From Gambelia wislizenii (lineage: Eukaryota > Chordata > Lepidosauria > Squamata > Crotaphytidae): a DNA stretch of 64,000 nt. Positions 49,948 to 58,964 of the stretch are shown here, one piece after another. Position 1 is the stretch's first letter. Every line of letters begins with the position of its first letter. The notes under the pieces are model-generated. The model made no database searches. It was not told the DNA's origin and was given only the letters and a program-made list of their open reading frames with translations. A program made the position numbers and the translations under genes. The stretch lies in contig JAUMIR010000002.1 in assembly GCA_030847615.1 (NCBI GenBank), positions 288,714,028 through 288,778,027 on the forward strand, given 5' to 3'.

Positions 49948-50329
49948 TTTTTTTCCCCTTTCTGGAAAAAAAGCAGATTTATTTTCTCACAGTTTAGAAA
50001 AATAAAAATACAAGTACAAAAGACAAATCTGACAACTCCTTGAGTATATATTTGCCCAGAGAAAAGCAATACTGCAAAGCTAGAGGATTGTGCTTTTATA
50101 CTTAGTCACACTGCTAGTAGTACTAGTGAAGGCAGGAGGGCTTTTTGTCAGAGGGGGAGGAATACAAAATGAGGGAATATTCCTCAAGGAGGACACTGCA
50201 GCATTGCTACCCATTGAGTTCTTAGCCAATCCCATTTGGCACTTCAGATTGTTCCTCAGATCTGAAAGGAGGATGCAGAGCGTCTGGAGGTTGAGACACA
50301 GGTAGTACAGTATAAAGCAGAGGATCCTC

Positions 50330-50496
50330 AAAAGGGGTTTTCTTGACAAGATTTGTTCAGAGGGGATTTGCCCTGGCCTTTCTGAGGCTAATTTGCCCAA
50401 GGTCACTCAGCAATTATCTATGGCTAAGTGGGGGTTTGAACCCTGGTCTCCAGAGTTGTAGTCCAACACTCAAACCACTACACCATGCTGGCTCTC
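50330..50496 (-). mobile_element. Sauria-type tRNA SINE, tail missing
   Basis: The minus strand starts GAGAGCCAGCATGGTGTAGT, continues with GGTTCAAACCCCCACTTAGC and ends near CTTGTCAAGAAAACCCC. Confidence 0.85.
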
Positions 50497-50657
50497 AATA
50501 AGAACAGATAAGAAATGCTTCCATAATTAAAATAATTTTTTAATAGTCAATTCCTGAAGTGTATCCGTATTCTGTTATCATAAAACCCCATCCCCAAAGA
50601 ACTTATTCATTTATTTGTCTTGTTGCTCCACATTCCTGCCATTAATATATGAAGAGC

Positions 50658-50658
50658 A

Positions 50659-50706
<48 letters not shown>
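50658..50706. repeat. Compound microsatellite (GT)n(GA)n
   Basis: About eleven GT units are followed directly by about fourteen GA units. Likely polymorphic in length. Confidence 0.97.
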
Positions 50707-51451
50707 ATAGAGGTTAAGAAGTTAACAGTTAATGTTGCTGCTATTTTTAAAATTAAACCGTTAACATTAGTAGCAATGTATTGGTAACATGTTGCTTTAC
50801 CTTTTAAAAAAAAGCAATTAAAATGATCAAATCTTCCCAAATTAAACCCAAGCAAAAAATTAAACTAACATGAAATATTGATTATTAGTCTAACTAAAAC
50901 AACTAAAATAATGACATTTAAAACAGTTTAAAACTACATGTAACAAATTACTTTGTAATTAATTAATTTTGTTGAATGGTGGAAACACAGAAAATAGGGC
51001 TGACTGTTCAGATTTCAGAGGACTTATATCAAATTGTTGGTTGTTTGAATAATCCTGTTGCATTAAATTGCATCAAATTGTCAGTTGTTTCAGTGATTTC
51101 AAGGCTGTTGCCTTTGAAATCCCTAAAATGCAAGACTTGCCAACAACTTGTTTTTCAGTCACACTTTTTTTAAACAGGTTATTGATGAATTCATACAAGA
51201 AAACAACCTTAGCACTTGATGTGACAGGTTGCTATTACCTGCCTTTTAGTGACAAATGGCTTAGCTTGCTGAGGGAAGATCTGCTTGTGAGGAATGTGCC
51301 TAGAAAGAACTGTACCCCTCTTTGTGATTCCTTCCAAGCAAATGTCAAGCTGGAAGTGTTGGAAAACTGCTCACTTGGTGAAGATCTAATGCTTAATCCT
51401 GGTTAATGCAAATTCTACCCAAACGTCTGTGTTTCTAATTTGTGGCCAGTA

Positions 51452-51693
51452 CTTACCTTAACTCTGTATCCGCTGGGGATTGGTTCTGGGGGGGGGGCAT
51501 GGATACCGAAAACCGTGGATAATAGCCGACACCATTGAAAATAATGGGACTTCTGGGTTTAAAATACCATAGAGTTGCCTTGGAAGAACTAGAAAATGGC
51601 CAGAGAGGATACATTTTCTAGGAAGACTCTATGGCAGGTGTGCTGTTTTGTGTCCCGTGAATAATTGAATCAGTGAATACGGGGGTCCTACTG
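51452..51693. mobile_element. TA-flanked MITE of the CAGTAGGACCCCCGTATCC family, reverse copy
   Basis: Right end AATACGGGGGTCCTACTG followed by TA; the left end is diverged (ACTCTGTATCCGCTGGGGAT). The interior CAATGGTGTCGGC / AATAATGGGACTTCTGGGTT region is the reverse complement of the copy at 40117-40368. Confidence 0.8.
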
Positions 51694-51717
51694 TATATCC
51701 ATTTAGGTAGTGAGGCT

Positions 51718-52390
51718 TAACCACATTTTTTTTTATTAAACACGTAAATTTTAACAATCTAAGACACACACAAGGAAAAAACAACAAAAAAGAAAATACA
51801 AATATAAACTCAATATAAACTCAAACAAAACAAAAATGAACAAACAATAAATCCACACCTAATCTAACCCCCAATTACTAATCTATCCCCAAAGCCACAA
51901 AACAGTAAACTACACTAAAAAGTAGAATATCCCCTTGAAATTCAAAGCTTATCAAATAATATAATATTGTACTACCATAAAATTATGTAAAAAGGTATCT
52001 ACTTATCAACTATTAAACTATACGATTACATGTATTTCAAATCAAATATTGGGTGTAATCTCTTCCGTCACCTGCTTGTTATCTCATTCAAAAGTTATCA
52101 CATATAATTATCTCTATGTTACTATTCGCTTTCTTAAAAAACTCTATTGTGGTGTTCCACACCTTAAATTCAGCAACAGTTTTGTCATTCAGCAAAGTAA
52201 TTAATTTATCCATCTGATCTGTATCAAAAAGTTTTTATGTCCATTCTTCTACTGCTGGAACAGCCTGTGATTTCCAATGTTGAGCTTAGATTAATTTTGC
52301 CACTGTGGTCATACTGTATATCTTATTATCTTCCCAAAGTCTTTTTCTAAAGGATCTTCCAAAAGTCCCAACAGGAATATTTCATCTTAA
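51718..52390 (-). mobile_element. L1 LINE 3' end with ORF2 remnant
   Basis: On the minus strand, about 52390-52080 reads as an L1 ORF2 C-terminal remnant (AQHWKSQAVPAVEEWT, FDTDQMDKLITLLNDKTV, AEFKVWNTTIEFFKKANS) with a few stops. An AT-rich 3' UTR follows, and the run of T at 51726-51735 corresponds to a poly(A) tail. It is 5'-truncated and dead. Confidence 0.7.
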
Positions 52391-52459
52391 CCACCATTAA
52401 AGGCAAACAGAAGCCCTGTGGTGAACCACTATGTGGGCATAAGGCCACTGTCTAAATCA

Positions 52460-52586
52460 GGGATAGGGATCATGCACCCCTCCAGATGTTGTTGGATTGC
52501 GAGCCCCAGCAGCCCTAGTCAGCATAGCCGGTGGCAAGGAATGCTGGGAACTACAGCCCCACAACTTGTGACTCCCATCTCTAGTC
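52460..52586 (+). repeat. Interspersed repeat of the CTCCAGATGTTGTTGGATTG...GGAACTACAGCCC type
   Basis: CACCCCTCCAGATGTTGTTG, CCCTAGTCAGCATAGCCGGT and AATGCTGGGAACTACAGCCC form a pattern that recurs at 13984-14044 and, reversed, at 36018-36072. It is a common amniote interspersed repeat; I do not assign a family. Confidence 0.6.
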
Positions 52587-54156
52587 TAGAAGCACAAATA
52601 CTGAAAAACCTTTTAACTTGTTCTGCGTTTCAATTTTATTCAATAATAGTAAAGGGAAAAGGTTTCCCTGAAAGCGAAGTCAAAACACACTTCTCCTTTT
52701 ATAAGCTGCACCACAAGCACAGTGCTAACATGATGGACTTTGACAGCTATGCCTGGACCAGAATACCTAAGTATCAGCCATACATAAGAGGCAGAACTGG
52801 GGCACTTTTCCTTATGAAAGCTGTAATTGCTACTACCGCTCTAAGCTTTCAAATGCACCTTGGAATGACCAGGAATCGTAACATGTGTTAGCTCTACTTA
52901 CTTGGGAGTCTGGCTTTGGGGATTACAGGGCCACAGGGAGTATTCATTCAGAGAAAGGCAAGAGCAATCAAGAGAGTGTTTGAACAAAAAGCTTTCCGAG
53001 ACTATTTGAAGCTCTCTTTGAAGATTACATTATAATGCCTTGGATTTGAGATTATTAATATTATCCTTTGATCTCTTAATTCTGATGAAGAAAATGCTTT
53101 TGTGTGTGTAGAATCATGCTTATTATGATAATCTAAGTTCAGAAATTCAAATTTTCAAATGTCAAATAAAATGTGATTAGCAGGGAAGGGTCACTCAAAT
53201 AGGAAACAAAAAACTTACACCAGCATTTTTTTTAAAATCACATTTAGGCTATCACTCTATACCCAATTACCTGGGAGTAACAGAATCACTGAACTCAACA
53301 GGACTTACATCTGGGCAGAAATGTCTAGGATTCCACCGTTCATACCACTGTAATGCTTGTTACTATTGCCATATTTTCTTCAAGGAGTTCACAGCCGTAT
53401 TCTCAGGGCAACAAGAAGATACAACTTGGTCACAACCAGCCAAAATTTCATGGGTGAGTAGGGACTGAATCAGCACACCCTATTGTTTGTAGGAATAGGT
53501 CTTGCAAACTCTTGAAGTCAAATGTTTCAAGCCTAGAGGTATACTATAATCTGACACTACTACTGAATGCTCAGTTGGTGGCAGTGACTAGCAGCATCTC
53601 TTGCCAGGTATATCTGATGTACCTCTGTGATAACTATGCAGGCAAGCACGGATTCAGTGAGTATGTGGAAAGCTTTCACACGTCATTATACAGGTGTAAT
53701 TAACTGTAGACATATTTTTACATTAATCCCAGTAAGGCTAGGATAGCTTTAAGGGAGTAAATGCTTTCATGAGAGAAAACTAGGAAATGTAGTGAAAACA
53801 AAGGCCTGAATTAGGCATGAAAGAACAACAGAGAGTCTTGGACAACACATGCTCTCCCTTCCCATATTTTCCTCTCTGAAAGCTGCTGCTTTTGATTTTA
53901 AATGAACCACAGTTATCCATTATGTCCAACCCAGAGAACTCCCAGTTCACTTAAACTCTAGCGCCAGGATCAAAAATGCCCTCCCCTTTTTTGCTATTTA
54001 GAATTGAAATTAACCAGATATAACCCGTTCAGACATAATGGAAAATTTGAACTCTGGCTTAAAAGAAGTGCTTTTAATTTTCACTGGCTTGCCTAGCATC
54101 TAGGTTCAGTTTTTCCAATAGCAGCAAATAAAGGGAAAGGGGCGGGGTGGTCATCT

Positions 54157-54236
54157 TTCAGGAATGCTTTCCAGCACGTTGAGCTAGATGGCCCTTGTGG
54201 TCACTCCCAACTCTACAATTCTATGATTCTGTGAGT
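54157..54236 (+). mobile_element. CR1 3' end fragment
   Basis: GAGCTAGATGGCCCTTGTGG, then TCACTCCCAACTCTACAATT and the CR1 microsatellite tail CTATGATTCT. It has no coding content. Confidence 0.8.
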
Positions 54237-54902
54237 CTCTGAAATGGCTGCCACTGGGGCAGTGTCCACACGGGCATGTGAAGCACAGTGGAATGAAGCA
54301 TAATGCACTGTCTCTGCAATACTCCAGCTTCTCAGTATATATCCTGCCCATGAAAATTTCTGAAATTTTGCAAGGAAAAAAAAGCCCTCTTTCCACACTA
54401 AAGATCAGCTCTTCATAGCTGTGTGCATAAAGAAGCTGCAATCTCTGTGATGATAATGCAGGCGCACAAGCATTCACCTCAGGAGTGAGCAGGGGGAAAC
54501 TTTACACGCCTCACTGATATAGGGTAATTAAATACAGACATACATTAACCAGCCAACTAATCAACTGTGCTATGACAAATCTGCCCTGATTCAACCCTGT
54601 GACAGATTCCAAAGAGTAGTGACCCTAATAGATCAGTGAGAAGTAAGACAAATGGATTTGCACATTTTGCCCACTGATTCAAAGGTGTGGCCACATTTCT
54701 ACTTGGTATCTTATTGTGATCATTCAATAACTTTCTGTTTTGTTTGTTTCTAAAAACCTTTGTTAACTGAGCTTTTGTTTAACCTGAACTGACAGTGCAG
54801 ATAGCATGCTGGAAATTAAGCTTCTGTGCAACAGAAGTTTCAGAACAGCCAGCCAATGAAATCAATTTCTAGCTAAAGCACAACTGACTCCTCTTTGTGG
54901 CA

Positions 54903-55028
54903 AAGTTGGGTGTGCTTTCTGCAACCGGACTTGTTTATCTCAGATTGGCCTTTTTAGTCACCAGCGCGCTTGCAGAAAGTGCAGGATGAATCCTTCCTGA
55001 ATCTTCGTTTGCGAAGAAAAGCCAGAGA
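54903..55028 (+). mobile_element. LINE ORF fragment encoding a C-terminal zinc-finger-like motif (copy 2)
   Basis: This paralogue of 7440-7562 (TGTGCTTTCTGCAACCGGAC, TTAGTCACCAGCGCGCTTGC, ATCCTTCCTGAATCTTCGTT) has fewer CpG losses than the first copy. Both copies end with AAGAAAAGCCAGAGA, suggesting a shared repeat boundary. Confidence 0.5.
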
Positions 55029-55481
55029 ATGGCTAACATAGATTGCCTGTTATGGGGTATGAAAAAATATGCATCAACAGCTGGAGCTCTGAACTGACAT
55101 TAGAATGTATAATTGTTATATGAGTTATTAGCAAGGTGCCCAACATTATAATGTATGTGTGTGTGTATGTGTGGAGAGGAGGAAACAGAATGAAAGAGAA
55201 TACACACTCACAGAAGAATAACGTACCCCTGTGAGAGATGAACTGCTTGTCCACCAACCTGACTGCTGGCTATTTACAGGTTCTCCCAGTGCCACATACA
55301 CACCTAAAACAAATTTAGTTCTTGGTGAAAAGGCCGGGTTAACTGGTGTCACTAATTTTTGGTAGATCTGTCCCCACTGCACTGCTGCCCCCAAGTATTA
55401 ACATTTTGTGCTGGGAACAACCATTTTTCCACATGGAAGAATAACAGTTGTTTACAAATATAAGAAGTAAAGGGGAGACCA

Positions 55482-55691
55482 GAGAGCCAGTGTGGTGTAG
55501 TGGTTTGAGTGCTGGACTAGGATACTGGCAGACCAGGGTTTGAATCCCCGCTCAGCCATGAAAACCTGCTGGGTAACCTTGAGCAAGTCATACTCTCACA
55601 GCCTCAGAGGAAGGCAGAGGCAAAAACCCCTCTTGCCAAGAAAACCTCCATAGCAGATTTGCCTTGAAATGACTTGAAGGCTCATAACAAC
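55482..55691 (+). mobile_element. Sauria-type tRNA SINE flanked by a 13-bp target duplication
   Basis: Starts GAGAGCCAGTGTGGTGTAGT, with B box GGGTTTGAATCCCC. The tail is shortened by internal deletions and ends ACTTGAAGGCTCATAACAAC. AAAGGGGAGACCA at 55469-55481 is repeated at 55692-55704, fixing both ends. Lies 270 bp left of the DIRS element. Confidence 0.92.
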
Positions 55692-55964
55692 AAAGGGGAG
55701 ACCACTGGAGTGACAAGCCAGTAGCTCATATTATCAGTTCCCAATATTTGGGATGAGTGGTTGCATACACTCTAAGTTCTCTGCCCTTCAGCACCCCCCT
55801 ACTATCCTTGATTGAGCTGCTCTGATGTCACAGAAGTTCCTCTATGACACTGTAAGAGGCAACATACATATCAAATCTCCTGCCATTATTTTTAAAAACT
55901 ATACAATATAAAGGTACTACTAGATCTTTCAGTTTCCCCTTTTAAAAATCATTCATAAAGAAGT

Positions 55965-56136
55965 TTCTTCTTCGTGGTCTCTGTGAATCCACACATAAAG
56001 GGTTAATCCTGCGCCTGCGCAGTAGCATTCGGAAGTCGTTAGAGTCAATAGCCATTAGATTGAGTTTTGGCGGTAATCCCGCCCACCATCCCCTTCAGGC
56101 TATATAGGCCCTCCTCGAGCCCGTCATTTTAGTTCC
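55965..56136 (+). repeat. Left inverted terminal repeat of the DIRS element
   Basis: This segment is about 172 bp and matches the reverse complement of about 62268-62440, from TTCTTCTTCG at the outer end to TTTAGTTCC at the inner end. There are only a few differences: for example GTCATTTTAG here against GCCATTTTAG on the right, GAATCC against GAATTC, and two changes near 56020, besides a small indel near the outer tip. Its first 39 nt are copied in the internal complementary region. The flanking base before 55965 differs from that region, which fixes the end. Confidence 0.92.
56101..56106 (+). promoter_or_regulatory. TATA-like box in the left DIRS repeat
   Basis: TATATA lies inside GGCTATATAGGCC, about 250 bp upstream of the gag-like start codon and at a plausible distance from a transcription start in 56125-56140. 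Promoters inside the left terminal repeat are usual for DIRS elements. The same motif occurs in reverse in the right repeat at 62299-62304. Confidence 0.5.
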
Positions 56137-56348
56137 TTTTTTTCCGCCGCGTTAGCAGCACGAGGAACGTTGTTAGAGTCTTAGCCTTCGGACTTGGATT
56201 CTACCCCCACCTCGGTTTCGCTTTCCTTGTTTTTCGTCGACTCGGATTGTCTTCGACTGGATACTGGAGATTGAATGGATTTTCCTCGGTACGACCCCAA
56301 ACTTACCGTTGGACCTCGAAATCGTGAGTGACCACATTGTTGTTCATA
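56137..56348 (+). other. 5' leader of the DIRS element
   Basis: This pyrimidine-rich, CpG-containing segment separates the left terminal repeat from the gag-like ORF. No ORF or structured repeat is evident. It probably serves as the untranslated leader of the element's RNA. Confidence 0.6.
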
Positions 56349-58964
56349 ATGGCGTCGACTGGCTTCTTTAAAGCATGCTTAATTTGTGGGGCGAAGATGC
56401 CCGAGTCGGACGGGCACTCCAACTGCCTGATGTGCCTGGGGGAAAGACACGATGTCCGGTCCTGCCGCCACTGCAGCGCCTTCACTCTCCAGGCGAGGCG
56501 GAACAGAGAGAAGAGGCTGAAGGCCCAACTGTATGAACATGTGCTCTCGGGCTCGGCCACAGCTACGGCCCCAAGGCCCTCGACGTCCGGCTCATCGCAA
56601 CAGCATAAGCAGCCACCTAAGGAGCCCTCCAAACCGAAATCCCGGGATCGGGGGAAGGAGGTGGCCAAGAGTTCTTCCTCGAGATCGAGGAAGTCCGATT
56701 CCGACACTGCGGACGGCACCGTCCCGAGAGATCACGGTACCGCTACACTACAGAAAGAGAGGCTTAAGACAGTGAGGCTTACCTCCCCAAAGGCCACTCC
56801 ACAGGAGGAACCGCCAAAGAAGAAGAAGAGACGGTCCGACGACTCTCTCTCGAGTGGGACCCAGAAAGGCCGGACACCGATCCCGGACCGCTCCCCGGGT
56901 CACAAGTCCCCGGTAGTCTCTCCCATCAGAGTCAGCCTCTCCAAGCTTCGGTCACCACCGAGGGATACATCCCCAATGTCTGTAGGGGATAACAGAGAGC
57001 AAGAGCTGTCGGAAGGCGAGCTCCAAGAACCGGAGCTGAAGATCATCGAGGTCTTGACGAGCTCGATAGAAAGAGAGGGACGGCACCGATCCCGCTTGAG
57101 ATCGATCACCTTGGTATCGCATCGATCCCGCTCACCGCAGACGATTCCTTCGAGGTCAGCCTCCCGATCGCGGTCCCGCTCACCGCAGCTCACCAAACCG
57201 ACCACCCCTCGAAGGTCTCCGCGTCGGTCTCGATCCCGCTCCTGGGACCGCCACTACTCTACGGAAAGGTCTCCACAGAGATCACGCACCCCCCGTCGGT
57301 CCCGCTCCCCGAAGGGGTCACCGCGTCGGTCCCGTACTCCGCAACGAGCCCGCTCACCGTGCCGGAGCCGTAAGTCCCGCTCCCCAAGACACCGACACCG
57401 ATCCCGCTCACCGCGATGCCCTCGATCCCGGTCTGGGTCATCGGCCTCGTACATCTCCGACGTGGGGACATCGGAGGAAGAGTGGCTGTGGGGGCGGTAC
57501 GGCCGTAGGTATTATGACCGCCCTCATAGGTATCACCGGTACCACCCTTTTGGGCACTACTGGGACCCCTACTACGAAGACGTCTTTGACCCCTCGCCAC
57601 GCTACAGGGCTCGAAGACACAGGGACCATCCACGGTCCCTATCACGCACCCCAGAGAAGGAGCACCACCCCATCACTAGACCACCAACGGAATCTACACC
57701 CAAGTCAGGGACCGGTACTGCTCCGAGCAGCTTGGACAAGGAGAAAGAACCGGCCCCATCGAGATCGCCATCGAGGTCACCTTCCCGGGAGAGACCAGTC
57801 CCGTGCAGCCCCCCGCCAAGAGGCTCACCGTCCAGAGCAACAGTACCGCCCAGGTGCCCGGCACCGCCGAGGAGGCCGGTCTCGAGGATCCCCTCGGCTC
57901 ATTCATCGGACTCGGACTCGAGATCCTCTTCGCCATCACCGAGACTGTCTCCGGCTCCGGGAGGAGCGCGGCCAGACCCACCGTTGCCTTCAGATGATAT
58001 GAAGGCTTTCGCCGACTTTATGCACCGACTGGCAGGCACTCTGGGGATCAAAACCACTCAGCCAGAAAAGGAAGTGGACGATCCCATATTTGAGGACCTG
58101 CAACAAAGGGCACCGTCCCTTCCCTCCTTATCCATCTCACCATACCTACTCCAGGTACTGAAGTCGTCCTGGGCTACACCGTCTTCTACGCCGCCCACAT
58201 CCAGACGACTAGATCATATATACCGAGTCTGCACAGACTCTGCGCCATGGCTCTCAATCCACCCAAAACCGAACTTGGTGGTGGTCGAGTCAGCTCAGAT
58301 GAAGACATCCCAGAGACTGCACTCCACCCCGTCTGACAAGGAGGGCAAAAAGCTGGACACCATAGGCCGCAAATTCTACTCTTCCGCCTGCCTCCTCACC
58401 AAGATGACTTTGTATGCGGCCTGCATGGGGGCTTACCAGAAGTTCCTATGGGACGCCTTGTCGGTCCACATCTCGAAGCTGTCTGAGCAGGACCAACGAA
58501 TAGTCAACTCCTTCAGGGAGGAAGGCTTGGCACTAGCGGGATACCAGCAACAGGTAGCAAAGCACATTGCAGAATGCACGGGCAAGATTGTAGCCAACTC
58601 AATCGCGGTTCGTCACCACGCATGGTTACGATCGTCTGGACTGTCACATACCGCACGTTCCATCATTGAAGACCTTCCTTTCGACGAGCTGGGTCTGTTC
58701 CACGCAGACACGGACTTGAAGCTGGAACATGCGGAGAAGATGAGGTCGACGGCCAAGAAATCCGGCCTACCCAGCGCCCATCACCCAACGAGGCCACGCC
58801 TGCCCTTTTGCAGGACGGGATCAGCCTACCGCAGAAGATACAGCCCGCCACCCTCCAGACCACGACAATCCTCTTCATACCAGCCCCACAAGAGATTCCA
58901 ACCATTTAAGCCCAAGCCACAATTTCCCAAACGGAAACCGGAGTCCTCCAAACAACGCGCTTGA
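56349..58964 (+). CDS. DIRS ORF1: gag-like protein with Cys/His motif, SR-rich region and LAP2-alpha-like C-terminal domain
   Basis: This is an uninterrupted 871-codon ORF. I place the start at the ATG at 56349 (MASTGFFKAC); the open frame extends 21 nt upstream only through a GTG. Residues 10-42 hold a Cys/His cluster (C10-x2-C13, H23-x2-C26-x2-C29, H34, C39-x2-C42) that probably binds zinc and nucleic acid. A basic PKKKKRR patch at 156-162 looks like a nuclear localisation signal. Residues about 246-364 are dense in RS/SR dipeptides like splicing factors, followed by a Tyr/His/Trp-rich patch (380-420). Residues about 550-800 form an acidic-to-helical domain resembling the DIRS gag domain that was co-opted in vertebrate LAP2-alpha (TMPO). 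The tail after 810 is basic and proline-rich. The role is presumably RNA packaging or nuclear transport of the element. The ORF is intact and overlaps the next frame near its end. Confidence 0.88.
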   Translation: MASTGFFKACLICGAKMPESDGHSNCLMCLGERHDVRSCRHCSAFTLQARRNREKRLKAQLYEHVLSGSATATAPRPSTSGSSQQHKQPPKEPSKPKSRDRGKEVAKSSSSRSRKSDSDTADGTVPRDHGTATLQKERLKTVRLTSPKATPQEEPPKKKKRRSDDSLSSGTQKGRTPIPDRSPGHKSPVVSPIRVSLSKLRSPPRDTSPMSVGDNREQELSEGELQEPELKIIEVLTSSIEREGRHRSRLRSITLVSHRSRSPQTIPSRSASRSRSRSPQLTKPTTPRRSPRRSRSRSWDRHYSTERSPQRSRTPRRSRSPKGSPRRSRTPQRARSPCRSRKSRSPRHRHRSRSPRCPRSRSGSSASYISDVGTSEEEWLWGRYGRRYYDRPHRYHRYHPFGHYWDPYYEDVFDPSPRYRARRHRDHPRSLSRTPEKEHHPITRPPTESTPKSGTGTAPSSLDKEKEPAPSRSPSRSPSRERPVPCSPPPRGSPSRATVPPRCPAPPRRPVSRIPSAHSSDSDSRSSSPSPRLSPAPGGARPDPPLPSDDMKAFADFMHRLAGTLGIKTTQPEKEVDDPIFEDLQQRAPSLPSLSISPYLLQVLKSSWATPSSTPPTSRRLDHIYRVCTDSAPWLSIHPKPNLVVVESAQMKTSQRLHSTPSDKEGKKLDTIGRKFYSSACLLTKMTLYAACMGAYQKFLWDALSVHISKLSEQDQRIVNSFREEGLALAGYQQQVAKHIAECTGKIVANSIAVRHHAWLRSSGLSHTARSIIEDLPFDELGLFHADTDLKLEHAEKMRSTAKKSGLPSAHHPTRPRLPFCRTGSAYRRRYSPPPSRPRQSSSYQPHKRFQPFKPKPQFPKRKPESSKQRA

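Larger units (their letters stand above)
49568..55964 (-). other. Sequence upstream of the 5'-most SHB exon found here, left of the DIRS element
   Basis: On the SHB strand this is intron 5' of the acceptor at 49568. I looked for the earlier SHB exon (a segment with a DDYSDPFDAK-type motif) and did not find it. The interval holds SINE tails, a microsatellite at 50658-50706, a MITE, an L1 3' end, a CR1 end and a Sauria SINE. Nothing recognisable was seen at 52600-54150 or 55705-55964. Confidence 0.6.

Noticed and set aside
56328..56348. Upstream GTG as start of the gag-like ORF
   Set aside because: GTG is a rare start in animals, and the seven extra residues add nothing recognisable; the ATG at 56349 is followed directly by the Cys/His region.
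56303..56719. 138-codon minus-strand frame opposite the gag-like ORF
   Set aside because: It is a shadow of the codon-biased, CpG-rich sense ORF and has no domain.
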